From: an uncultured Lachnospiraceae bacterium
GTDB taxonomy: Bacteria; Bacillota; Clostridia; Lachnospirales; Lachnospiraceae
Length of the DNA stretch: 61,397 nt
NCBI GenBank assembly: GCA_951800685.1
Contig: CATOJY010000019.1
Coordinates: 1-61,397, forward strand
Direction of reading: 5' to 3'
This document shows positions 43,634 to 52,067 of the stretch, piece by piece (positions within the stretch are counted from its first letter, which is position 1; each line of letters opens with the position of its first letter). The position numbers were made by a program, and so were the translations under genes. The notes beneath the pieces were generated by a model, which did not search any database, was not told the DNA's origin, and saw nothing but the letters and a program-made list of their open reading frames with translations.

Positions 43634-44992
43634 CTAAAATGGGAATTTCATACCGCCGAACATCCCACGGCCTTTCTTGCCGCCCATCATCCCTGGAAGC
43701 TGTTTCATCATCTTCTGGGACTGTTCAAACTGTTTGATAAACTTGTTGACAATCGCAATATCTACACCTGCCCCCCTGGCGATTCGGTGTTTTCTGCTGG
43801 GATTGAGCAGCTTTGGGTTCTGTCGCTCCGCTGGCGTCATACTCAGCACAATCGCTTCCATACGTGCCAACTGCTTCTCATCTACCAAAGACTCAAGATC
43901 ACCCATCTGCTTCCCCATACCAGGCATCATGCTTAAGATGCTGGACAAGCCGCCCATATTGCGCATCTGTTTCATGCTCTCCAGATAATCTTCGAAGTCA
44001 AATTTGCCCTTCTTCATACGGGCTGCCATTTGCTTCTCTTTCTCTTCATCAATATCGAGATTCTGCTGTGCTTTCTCGATCAGCGTCAGTACATCTCCCA
44101 TACCGAGAATCCGGCTTGCCATACGCTCAGGATAGAACTGCTCTAAATCTGAAAGCTTTTCGCCCATACCGATATACAAGATGGGTCTTCCCGTCACAGC
44201 CTTAATGGAGAGCGCCGCACCGCCTCTGGAATCTCCATCCATCTTGGAAAGAATGACGCCGTCGATTCCAATCTTCTCGTCAAATTCCTTCGCTACATTA
44301 ACGGCGTCCTGACCTGTCATGGCATCTACCACCAACAGGCTCTGGTGTACCTCCACATGACTCTTGATCTCCTGCAGCTCCGCCATCATCTCTTCATCGA
44401 CATGAAGTCTTCCTGCCGTATCCAGAATTACGACATTATGCCCATTCTTCTGGGCATGTTCCACAGCCGCCTTCGCAATATTAACCGGCTTATGGTTCTC
44501 TCCCATGGAAAAAACCTCGACCTGCTGCTTCTCGCCATTGATCTGCAGCTGCTTAATCGCCGCTGGTCTGTAGACGTCGCAGGCCACAAGCAGCGGCTTC
44601 TTGCCTTTAAGTTTCAGCTTGCCTGCGATCTTTGCAGTAGTCGTCGTCTTACCAGCACCCTGCAGACCACACATCATGATGACCGTGATTGACTTACCTG
44701 GCTGCAGTGTAATTTCTGTAGTATCAGACCCCATCAGGGAAACCATCTCTTCGTTAACGATCTTAATGACCATCTGGCCTGGATTTAATCCGTTCAGGAC
44801 ATCCGCTCCGACCGCACGCTCCTCCACTGATTTGACAAACTGCTTCACTACCTTGAAGTTGACATCGGCTTCTAACAACGCCATCTTCACTTCCTTGAGC
44901 GCCGTCTTTACATCCGCTTCCGTGAGACGTCCTTTACTTCTCAGATTCTTGAATACATTCTGCAGTTTATCAGTCAAACTTTCAAATGCCAT
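43634..44992 (-). CDS. ffh: signal recognition particle protein Ffh
   Basis: Ffh (SRP54), 452 residues, recognises signal sequences on ribosomes with the 4.5S/6S RNA. The N domain is followed by the G domain with GLQGAGKTTTTAKIA near residue 108, DTAGRLHVDEEMM near 188 and KMDGDSRGG near 247. The methionine-rich M domain from about residue 325 (MRNMGGLSSILSMMPGMGKQM) binds RNA and signal peptides. It follows ylxM; its partner FtsY is coded about 6 kb upstream. Confidence 0.97.
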   Translation of the reverse strand: MAFESLTDKLQNVFKNLRSKGRLTEADVKTALKEVKMALLEADVNFKVVKQFVKSVEERAVGADVLNGLNPGQMVIKIVNEEMVSLMGSDTTEITLQPGKSITVIMMCGLQGAGKTTTTAKIAGKLKLKGKKPLLVACDVYRPAAIKQLQINGEKQQVEVFSMGENHKPVNIAKAAVEHAQKNGHNVVILDTAGRLHVDEEMMAELQEIKSHVEVHQSLLVVDAMTGQDAVNVAKEFDEKIGIDGVILSKMDGDSRGGAALSIKAVTGRPILYIGMGEKLSDLEQFYPERMASRILGMGDVLTLIEKAQQNLDIDEEKEKQMAARMKKGKFDFEDYLESMKQMRNMGGLSSILSMMPGMGKQMGDLESLVDEKQLARMEAIVLSMTPAERQNPKLLNPSRKHRIARGAGVDIAIVNKFIKQFEQSQKMMKQLPGMMGGKKGRGMFGGMKFPF

Positions 44993-45021
44993 AAGGTTTC
45001 ATGCCTTTCCGATCAAAATAA

Positions 45022-45384
45022 CTATAACTCCTGCAGAATCTCGGAAGACAACGCCTTTATTCTGGCGCCGTACAAGCGGTACTGTTCTTCGTCCGCTTCT
45101 CTCTTCTCTTCCAACGCTTCTGATAACTGGCTGATACAAGTGATCTTTTCCTTGATGCTCCTAAACCTGGCAATCAGCTTAAGCTTCTCTTCATACCCCT
45201 GCAGGATCTTATCACAGCGTTTTACAATATCATGCACCGCCTGTCTGCTGACGCCTTCTTCCTGCGCGATCTCTCCCAGTGAAAGATTATCGTATACGAT
45301 ACTCTCATAGATCTGTCTCTGGTGCTTCGTCAACAGTTCTCCATAAAAATCATATAGCAATCCCTGTTCCACGATCTTTTCCAT
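45022..45384 (-). CDS. ylxM: YlxM-family SRP-associated DNA-binding-like protein
   Basis: YlxM, 120 residues, has a sigma-70 region 4-like helix-turn-helix: LLTKHQRQIYESIVYDNLSLGEIAQEEGVSRQAVHDIVKR near residues 17-56. It is co-transcribed with ffh across Firmicutes, and in streptococci it influences SRP activity. It is the first gene of the operon, with the promoter at 45430-45458 about 40 bases upstream. Confidence 0.92.
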   Translation of the reverse strand: MEKIVEQGLLYDFYGELLTKHQRQIYESIVYDNLSLGEIAQEEGVSRQAVHDIVKRCDKILQGYEEKLKLIARFRSIKEKITCISQLSEALEEKREADEEQYRLYGARIKALSSEILQEL

Positions 45385-45429
45385 GTCACTAACCTCTGCC
45401 AGATGGTTTATTTCGCACCCACCTTAAGC

Positions 45430-45458
45430 ATTCTACTATAGGATATTATGTGTGTCAA
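45430..45458 (-). promoter_or_regulatory. promoter of the ylxM-ffh-rplS operon
   Basis: TTGACA (complement of 45453-45458) and TAGAAT (complement of 45430-45435) are separated by 17 bases, near the vegetative consensus. They lie about 45 bases before ylxM. Confidence 0.85.
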
Positions 45459-45500
45459 GTATTTTTTCTTGACAGCGTCTTCAATACTCTTCCGATACAC

Positions 45501-45532
45501 AAAAAAGAAGCGTCTGCTTATGCCGGCGCTTC
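45501..45532 (-). terminator. terminator of the DUF1905/C39-like gene
   Basis: A stem GAAGCG with CGCTTC (complement of 45507-45512 and 45527-45532) is followed by UUUUUU. It stands just upstream of the ylxM promoter and isolates the two units. Confidence 0.78.
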
Positions 45533-45564
45533 CCATAGCTGCATGGATTCCCAATATGACAAAC

Positions 45565-46236
45565 CTATGCTGTAATGATTTCCAGATACCCCACCATCTT
45601 TGTCTGGTCAAACTCCTTGAGCACGCCCTGGTTTGGCTCATAGTAATTACCTTCAAACTGCACAAGATAATGGCTGTATCTTCCCATCTTCTCCATGATG
45701 ATACAGCAGTGCGGCAGTTCCACAGGCCTTCCTAACGTATACACAATCTTATCTGCATGACGGATTCCAAGATACTCCAAAGCAGCGATCATCTTACTCA
45801 TATTCGCCTGCCATTCCCGGCATTTCATAATATCACACATCTCATCCAGCGTCGTCCCTGCGATCATGGCAATACATGCCTGTCCACACAAACCATCCCA
45901 AGGCTGTGTCACCAAATCAACCCCATCGATCTTACGGATCGGATGCTCCGTACTGTACGGGCTGTCGCCGCTCATACTCACTACATTCCCCACAATTTCG
46001 ATGGAAATCAGATATTTCTTGCCTAGCTCTACCTTAGACAAGGTATCTTTGCCCACTGGAATGTCATAATATCCCTGCCCTTTTGGCAACAGATCGCAAA
46101 TAAAGCATACATCGTCAAAACAAACTCTGACCGGCGCATCTCCCACTTTCTCACATACTTCCCAGACATTAAACGGCACCGCAATCGTATTCTCATTTTC
46201 ACGGAATTCCACTGTTCCTTCAAATTCATATTTCAT
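45565..46236 (-). CDS. fusion of a DUF1905-like domain and a C39-like cysteine peptidase domain
   Basis: A 223-residue protein, probably cytoplasmic (no signal peptide or membrane helix). Residues 1-85 resemble DUF1905: KYEFEGTVEFRENENTIAVPFNVWEV ... YYDIPVGKDTLSKVELG. Residues about 105-223 resemble a C39/papain-like peptidase: DGLCGQACIAMIAG with the putative nucleophile cysteine and its preceding Gln, and SHYLVQFEGNYYEPNQG with the histidine. No ABC transporter or peptide substrate gene is nearby. This domain pairing is one I do not recognise. It lies between an AraC regulator and the ylxM operon. Confidence 0.6.
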   Translation of the reverse strand: MKYEFEGTVEFRENENTIAVPFNVWEVCEKVGDAPVRVCFDDVCFICDLLPKGQGYYDIPVGKDTLSKVELGKKYLISIEIVGNVVSMSGDSPYSTEHPIRKIDGVDLVTQPWDGLCGQACIAMIAGTTLDEMCDIMKCREWQANMSKMIAALEYLGIRHADKIVYTLGRPVELPHCCIIMEKMGRYSHYLVQFEGNYYEPNQGVLKEFDQTKMVGYLEIITA

Positions 46237-46408
46237 CTATCATCCCGCCTTTCTGCATTTTGTCTCATTGTCTTTTATTTTATCACGGATCCTGTTCACA
46301 AAACAACCCATTCTTCCCAGTTATCATACATTCCCTATGTCATTTCCGCCCAATAAGAAACTGCCACTGTCCAATCCTCGCCAAACCTTCGCTAAGATAC
46401 ATGGAACA

Positions 46409-47272
46409 TTATTCCATGCATCGATCCTGCAGCTTCGAAGGCGCCGTTCCCACAATCGTCTTGAATCGTCTGGCGAACGTGGAATAATCGTGAAATCCGC
46501 ACTCATAGCATGCCTTCGAGGCAGGAATCCCGGAAAGGATCATCCGCTTAGCTGCCTGGATCCGTTTCTCATTGATATACTGATGAATGGAAAACCCTGT
46601 AGCTTCCTTGAACTGTCTCATCAGATAATACTTGCTGACATAGCACTGTCCAGCCAGCACATCCACGCTGATCTCTTCTGACAAATGCTCCTGGATATAG
46701 ACGATCGCATCGATCACCTTCTCATGATAGGCCGCCGTAGTGAGAAACGCCTTTGGCTGATTGATCACACACCGGTTAAAAAGCACCATAAATTCTAAGA
46801 AAGCGCTCCGCAGCAGCAATTCATTCATATAAGCCCCGCCCTGTCCCGCGATCTTCTCCATGCGCAGCAGACAGCCCACAATCTCTTCATAGCTCTCTGC
46901 CGCAAAATGCAGGACACGCCGCTGTTTCCTCCCTGCTTCCTCAAAACAGTATTTCAAGCTCTCCCCTCTCTCATTTCCTGCCGCCAGAAATCCTTCCGAA
47001 AGATAAATGATATACCGCTCATAGGAAACCGCACTGTCAATTTCTGGTCTGTGAATAACATTCGCCCCCACTAAAACAAAGTCATGGGGCTTTAAATGAT
47101 ACGTTTTCCCTTCAACTTTATAATCCACAATACCGTCTACGAAATAGATAATCTTATAGAATTCATGATAATGAAACGCAAATGTCCTGTCTGTACAATC
47201 CCGCAGATGAAATAACTTAAAGGGTTCTGTCAGATAACCTGTCTTTTCATACTGCACAAATTCCTGCGTCAT
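46409..47272 (-). CDS. AraC-family transcriptional regulator
   Basis: A 287-residue regulator with an N-terminal cupin-like sensor domain (FAFHYHEFYKIIYFVDGIVDYKVEGKTYHLKPHDFVLV) and a C-terminal AraC double helix-turn-helix (ISVDVLAGQCYVSKYYLMRQFKEATGFS ... ACYECGFHDYSTFARRFK). Such proteins usually bind a small ligand. The ATG at 47272 follows a purine-rich site at long spacing; a GTG at 47323 is the alternative. The target is not clear: neighbours are a lysozyme and the DUF1905/C39-like gene. Confidence 0.9.
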   Translation of the reverse strand: MTQEFVQYEKTGYLTEPFKLFHLRDCTDRTFAFHYHEFYKIIYFVDGIVDYKVEGKTYHLKPHDFVLVGANVIHRPEIDSAVSYERYIIYLSEGFLAAGNERGESLKYCFEEAGRKQRRVLHFAAESYEEIVGCLLRMEKIAGQGGAYMNELLLRSAFLEFMVLFNRCVINQPKAFLTTAAYHEKVIDAIVYIQEHLSEEISVDVLAGQCYVSKYYLMRQFKEATGFSIHQYINEKRIQAAKRMILSGIPASKACYECGFHDYSTFARRFKTIVGTAPSKLQDRCME

Positions 47273-47354
47273 TCTATTAACCGCGCCTTCCTCTCGTCTT
47301 GCTGTTATACCACTTAGCGGCACTGATCATTTGCACATAAGATGTTCCTTATCT

Positions 47355-48479
47355 TCAATCATCATCCGACACTTCCTCTAAGCTTATGTTTAAGTCTACG
47401 TCTCCTTTAATACCCGCAACGCTTCCTTGATCTGTATACTGCCAGATCCTGAATGCATAAGGATAGTAGAGCGGTTCATCATAGAACGCTACCCACTTTT
47501 CATAATCTTCTAGCTGCTCCAGATCCAGCATCAGCATAAATGTCTTCAGATTCCCATAGATCATCGGCGTATAGCCTGCCTCCCGGATTTTCTCGCAGAA
47601 AGTGATACAATACTGCGTCCGCTCTTCTTTCGTCAAATCCTTCGTTCTGGCGTTGGCATTCGATACTGCTTCCACATCGATAACCACAGGATACTCCACC
47701 TGATAAGGCTCCAACGCATCCAATACATACTCCGCCTCTTCTTCCGCCTCTTCCACGCTGACTGCCTGCGTAAAGAAATAGACCCCTACATCAATATCAT
47801 TATGGAGTGCACCCTTGATATTATCCTCAAAATTTTCGTCCTCCAGAATTTCTCCCTTTGTGTATCCTCTGATCCCAAGTCGGATAAAAGCATACTCCAC
47901 ATCATCGGAAGCTACCTGCTCCCAATCAATCTCTTCCTGATATTTGGAGACGTCAATTCCCTTACGGGAAATCCACTGATCATTATCATAGTATCGTATA
48001 ATCTGATCACTGTCCTTTATAAATTTGTCCATGTCATATGTATGATGTGCCAGTTCCTCAGAAATTGGGAAAAAATGATACTTTCCTGCATCCGCTAATA
48101 CAATTTCATCTGGATAGAAATAGCGCAGCATCGAAAGCGCTCCATCGCCAGTAAGCATCAGCTCCTTCATTTTATCCAATAAATCTGTTCTTACCTCCTG
48201 CGTTGTCTGGTCAGTAGTCTTTGTCACTGCACTGGCAATCATAGCATCCACTTCCTCCTGCGTATAAGTGACCGCCTCCTCCATGCGGATTGCTTCTAAC
48301 TCATTCATCACCGCCGTATTCTCCATCTGTATCGCCCGGTACCGGAACACCATAATCAACGTGATCGTAATGGCTGTCAGTGTCACCAGACATAATATGA
48401 TGGAGCCAATCAAGATTCCATTCTCGCCTCTCCTGCGTTTTCTCTTATGTTTCTTAGTCCGCAAATTGATATCCTGCAT
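47355..48479 (-). CDS. membrane-anchored GH25 lysozyme (second)
   Basis: A 374-residue protein with a strongly basic cytoplasmic tail (RTKKHKRKRRRGENG), a membrane helix near 22-45, a coiled helical spacer, and a C-terminal GH25 domain from about residue 170: GIDVSKYQEEIDWEQV, VEYPVVIDVEAVSN with the catalytic-type acids, and RIWQYTDQG. Unlike the first GH25, it has no SH3 repeats and a basic rather than acidic tail. It probably trims peptidoglycan at the cell surface. Confidence 0.85.
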   Translation of the reverse strand: MQDINLRTKKHKRKRRRGENGILIGSIILCLVTLTAITITLIMVFRYRAIQMENTAVMNELEAIRMEEAVTYTQEEVDAMIASAVTKTTDQTTQEVRTDLLDKMKELMLTGDGALSMLRYFYPDEIVLADAGKYHFFPISEELAHHTYDMDKFIKDSDQIIRYYDNDQWISRKGIDVSKYQEEIDWEQVASDDVEYAFIRLGIRGYTKGEILEDENFEDNIKGALHNDIDVGVYFFTQAVSVEEAEEEAEYVLDALEPYQVEYPVVIDVEAVSNANARTKDLTKEERTQYCITFCEKIREAGYTPMIYGNLKTFMLMLDLEQLEDYEKWVAFYDEPLYYPYAFRIWQYTDQGSVAGIKGDVDLNISLEEVSDDD

Positions 48480-48493
48480 ATACTCTCCAATCT

Positions 48494-49423
48494 TTAAATC
48501 CGTTCGCTGAAATAGCTTTTATAACCCTCCCCGAAAATTTCCGTGGCACTCGTCACAATCATGAACGAATTCGGATCTTCCTCCTTCATGATCTCCTCTG
48601 CTTTCGGAAATACCGTCTTCTTCATGGCACACATGATCACCCGTTTCTCATTGCCGCTGTAGGCACCCTGTCCGTTAATATAGGTAGTACCCACATCCAG
48701 GTCCTCCAACAGACGCTGTGTAATCCGTTCCGGCTCATCACTGATGATATACAGGAGTTTCGCTTCATCCCGGCCATACAGCACTACATCTATGGCCACA
48801 GAACAACATCCTACCGCCACCGCCGCATACAAAGCCGCACTGACATCCTGGAAAACAATCCCTGATAACGTCACCACCGTAGCGTCTATCATCAAAAAAA
48901 GGTTGCCCGTCTTCAAATGCGGCAGCTTAAGCTTCAACGCCTTGACGATGATATCAACACCACCGCTGGTCGCCCCAGCTCTGAAAATCACGCCGATCGC
49001 CACTGCCTGAATGATACCTCCCACCACTGCTGCCAACAGTATATCATTGGTGGCTGCTCCCACACCTGCTAACATATTGGTAAAAAAGGAAATCGATACC
49101 GTAGCATAGATTGTCGAAATAGTTAGACCGATACCAAACTTCCACACACCGAAAATCAAGATCGGTATGTTTAACACTAGGATCAGCGTTCCCGTACTAA
49201 CCGGCACCAATCTGCTTAAAATAATCGCCACACCGGTCAGCCCGCCAGGCGCCATATCATTCGGATCGATAAAAAGACTGAGCGCCACCGCATAGACAAA
49301 TGTCGCCACTGTTATAATAATATATTTCTTTATCCATTCTGTCTTGCTTTTTTTAGTATTTTTTTTATTTTTATTCACATTAACCCCCATGATATCACTT
49401 GAAGATGTCTCGGATCTATGCAT
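48494..49423 (-). CDS. YitT-family membrane protein (DUF161/DUF2179)
   Basis: A 309-residue membrane protein. Five or six hydrophobic segments (residues about 30-205) carry the family motifs PGGLTGVAIILSRL and GATSGGVDIIV. The soluble C-terminal DUF2179 domain (LLYIISDEPERITQRLLEDL ... MIVTSATEIFGEGY) follows. YitT proteins are widespread in Firmicutes; their function is unproven, with transport suspected. The ATG at 49423 has AAGG seven bases upstream. Neighbouring genes share no obvious pathway. Confidence 0.88.
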   Translation of the reverse strand: MHRSETSSSDIMGVNVNKNKKNTKKSKTEWIKKYIIITVATFVYAVALSLFIDPNDMAPGGLTGVAIILSRLVPVSTGTLILVLNIPILIFGVWKFGIGLTISTIYATVSISFFTNMLAGVGAATNDILLAAVVGGIIQAVAIGVIFRAGATSGGVDIIVKALKLKLPHLKTGNLFLMIDATVVTLSGIVFQDVSAALYAAVAVGCCSVAIDVVLYGRDEAKLLYIISDEPERITQRLLEDLDVGTTYINGQGAYSGNEKRVIMCAMKKTVFPKAEEIMKEEDPNSFMIVTSATEIFGEGYKSYFSERI

Positions 49424-49498
49424 ATGCCAGCCTTATTCCTCCGATGTCCTTCTATTTCCATACCATAAGCTTAACCCGTATAGATGCATTTTATAGAT

Positions 49499-49525
49499 AA
49501 AATCCGCACAAACACTATGCGGATT
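49499..49525 (-). terminator. hairpin after ilvA
   Basis: A 9-bp stem, AAATCCGCA with TGCGGATTT, lies just after ilvA. The U content after it on minus-strand RNA is modest (TATCT), so it is a weak terminator. Confidence 0.55.
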
Positions 49526-49540
49526 TATCACGATGTCCTA

Positions 49541-50758
49541 TCAGATACTTGCCCTGATCATCTTCGGCTGATAACCATTCTTCTGCAGCGCTTCAATGAT
49601 CTGATTCTTATGTTCTGTTCCATATGCTTCCATTGTAATCCGCAGTTCCACCGCCGCATTACGGTTAATCGATACAAACTGGTTATGTTCCAGTTTGATA
49701 ACATTACCACTCTGTTTTGCAATCACATCTGCTACTCTGGACAGTTCACCTGGTTTATCCGGCAGCAGCACAGAGACTGAGAAGATCCTATCCCGCATAA
49801 CAAGTCCCTGTTGTACCACAGAAGACATCGTGATCACATCCATATTACCACCGCTTAAGATCGCAACCACCTTCTTGTTTTTGACATCCAGATGTTTTAA
49901 CGCCGCTACCGTCAAAAGACCCGAATTCTCTACAATCATCTTGTGGTTTTCTACCATATCCAGGAAAGATACCACCAATTCCTCATCTTCCACAGTAATG
50001 ATACCATCAAGGTTCTGTTTCACATAGGGAAAAATATCCGTTCCCGGCGTCTTAACCGCTGTACCATCTGCGATCGTATTCACACGATCAAGCGTCATGA
50101 CCTTACCTGCGCGGACTGACTCCTGTAAACAATTGGCGCCTGCTGGCTCTACACCGATCACCTTGATTTTGGGATTAAGCAGTTTCGCCAGAGTTGAGAC
50201 ACCGGTCGCCAGTCCACCTCCCCCCACCGGCACCAAAATATAATCCACCAGCGGCTGCTCCTTGATGATCTCCATGGCGATCGTTCCCTGTCCAGTAGCT
50301 ACATCCAGATCATCAAAGGGATGTACAAAGGTATAGCCATGTTCCTCAGCCAGTTGATAGGCATAAGCGCATGCCTCGTCATACACATCTCCATAGAGCA
50401 CTACCTCGGCACCATACCCTTTCGTACGGTTCACCTTGATCAGCGGCGTCGTTGTCGGCATCACAATCACTGCCTTCACCCCATAGCACTTAGCAGCATA
50501 AGCCACACCCTGCGCATGGTTGCCGGCAGAAGCCGTGATCAATCCTTTCGCCCGCTCCTCATCCGACAGTGTACTGATCTTATAGTACGCTCCCCGCAGT
50601 TTATAGGCCCCCGTCAACTGCATATTCTCCGGCTTCAGATACACCTTATTTCCCGTCTGCGCACTGAAATGATCACTGTATATCAGCTTCGTCTCAGAAG
50701 TCACCTTCCTTACGACCTCATACGCCTCCTCGAACTTATCCAACGATAATTCTTTCAT
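49541..50758 (-). CDS. ilvA: threonine ammonia-lyase
   Basis: A 405-residue pyridoxal-phosphate enzyme that converts threonine to 2-oxobutyrate and ammonia. The PLP lysine is in LTGAYKLRGAYYK near residue 53, with SAGNHAQGVA near 80 and the glycine loop VGGGGLATGVS near 178. A C-terminal ACT-like domain (VSVLLPDKPGELSRVADV) suggests allosteric control, perhaps by isoleucine or another ligand. Biosynthetic and catabolic forms look alike in length; no other ilv gene is adjacent. It follows the 139-bp repeats after ftsY. Confidence 0.93.
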   Translation of the reverse strand: MKELSLDKFEEAYEVVRKVTSETKLIYSDHFSAQTGNKVYLKPENMQLTGAYKLRGAYYKISTLSDEERAKGLITASAGNHAQGVAYAAKCYGVKAVIVMPTTTPLIKVNRTKGYGAEVVLYGDVYDEACAYAYQLAEEHGYTFVHPFDDLDVATGQGTIAMEIIKEQPLVDYILVPVGGGGLATGVSTLAKLLNPKIKVIGVEPAGANCLQESVRAGKVMTLDRVNTIADGTAVKTPGTDIFPYVKQNLDGIITVEDEELVVSFLDMVENHKMIVENSGLLTVAALKHLDVKNKKVVAILSGGNMDVITMSSVVQQGLVMRDRIFSVSVLLPDKPGELSRVADVIAKQSGNVIKLEHNQFVSINRNAAVELRITMEAYGTEHKNQIIEALQKNGYQPKMIRASI

Positions 50759-50833
50759 CCTTATCCCCTACTCCTTTCATCCCCCAATTCTCACTCCACT
50801 ACTCTTATGCTGCACACTTCGGAGATTGCACTT

Positions 50834-50972
50834 CCTTGCGCTCTCTACCACATTTCCCGCTGCACGCTCCGGAGAATGCGCGCCTTTCGCATTCTCCCAG
50901 ACATGACCTAGTTATACTTAGGCGGCGTCCTTTGACGCCTTAGTATAACTTCATGTCTTCTTCACGTCTTCT
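50834..50972. repeat. 139-bp direct repeat, unit 1
   Basis: About 139 bases repeated once with a 165-base period (second copy 50999-51137). Each unit holds two hairpins: GGAGAATGCG (50871-50880) with CGCATTCTCC (50888-50897), and AGTTATACTTAGGCG (50910-50924) with 50936-50950, one mismatch. A worn third copy of the first hairpin is just to the left near 50811-50840. No coding potential is evident. Confidence 0.9.
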
Positions 50973-50998
50973 GCCATCCCCTTCGGACAACGCCTCAT

Positions 50999-51137
50999 CC
51001 TTGCGCTCTCTACCACATTTCCTGCTGCGCACTCCGGAGAATGCACGCCTTTCGCATTCTCCCAGACATGATTTAGTTTTACTTAGGCGGCGTCCTTTGA
51101 CGCCTTAGTATAACTTCATGTCTTCTTCACGTCTTCT
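50999..51137. repeat. 139-bp direct repeat, unit 2
   Basis: The second copy of the repeat at 50834-50972, with a few substitutions. It ends exactly where the ftsY stop codon begins on the minus strand, so ftsY mRNA would read directly into the paired hairpins. Confidence 0.9.
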
Positions 51138-52067
51138 TCACTCCCTATCAAACAACGCATCCACAAACTCGTCCGCATCAAACTTCTGCAAATCTTCTAT
51201 CGTCTCTCCCACGCCAATGTATTTGACCGGAACCTGCAGCTCTGACTGGATCGCCACCGCGATCCCTCCCTTGGCAGTCCCATCCATTTTCGTCAGGATA
51301 ATACCTGTCAGATCCGCCACCTCACCGAATTCCTTCGCCTGTTGCAGAGCATTCTGCCCTGTGGTAGCATCTAACACCACCAGATTCTCCCTGTGGACAT
51401 CCGGGAATTCTCTGTCGATGATCCGATTAATCTTGCGAAGCTCTTCCATAAGATTCTTCTTATTATGCAGTCTGCCTGCTGTATCACACAAGAGTACATC
51501 CACATTTCGCGCCTTCGCCGCACTCACCGCATCGAAGATTACACTGGCTGGATCAGAACCTTCACTGCCGCCAATCATATCTACACCGGCACGGTTCGCC
51601 CATTCACCAAGCTGTTCGCCGGCCGCTGCACGGAACGTATCTGCCGCCGCAATCAGAACCTTTCTTCCCTGCCCTTTCAGTTTTCCGGCAAGTTTCCCTA
51701 CTGTGGTCGTCTTACCCACACCATTAACGCCGATCACCAGAACAATCGACTGCTCCTCCTCGAAAGCATAAGCCGTCTCTCCCACCTGCATCTGCTCCTT
51801 GATATTCTGGATCAAGAATTCCTTACAGTCTGCGGGCTCCTTGATATGATTCTCCTTCACCTGTTCTTTCAGTCTATCCAGAATCTCTTCAGTCGCTCTG
51901 ACACCAATATCCCCCATGATCAGAATTTCTTCCAGTTCTTCATAAAACTCTTCATCTATGTTGGAGAATCCATTAAACACAGAGTCAATCCCATGGACGA
52001 TATTATTTCTCGTCTTCGTAAGTCCTTCTTTTAATCTTGCAAAAAAACCTTTCTTCTCTTCACTCAT
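51138..52067 (-). CDS. ftsY: signal recognition particle receptor FtsY
   Basis: FtsY, 309 residues, is the membrane-associated receptor for the SRP-ribosome complex. It lacks the long acidic N-terminal region of E. coli FtsY, as usual in Firmicutes. The NG domain shows LVIGVNGVGKTTTVGKLA near residue 110, AADTFRAAAGEQL near 140, DTAGRLHNKKNL near 195 and TKMDGTAKGG near 258. It overlaps the smc stop by one base. Confidence 0.97.
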   Translation of the reverse strand: MSEEKKGFFARLKEGLTKTRNNIVHGIDSVFNGFSNIDEEFYEELEEILIMGDIGVRATEEILDRLKEQVKENHIKEPADCKEFLIQNIKEQMQVGETAYAFEEEQSIVLVIGVNGVGKTTTVGKLAGKLKGQGRKVLIAAADTFRAAAGEQLGEWANRAGVDMIGGSEGSDPASVIFDAVSAAKARNVDVLLCDTAGRLHNKKNLMEELRKINRIIDREFPDVHRENLVVLDATTGQNALQQAKEFGEVADLTGIILTKMDGTAKGGIAVAIQSELQVPVKYIGVGETIEDLQKFDADEFVDALFDRE

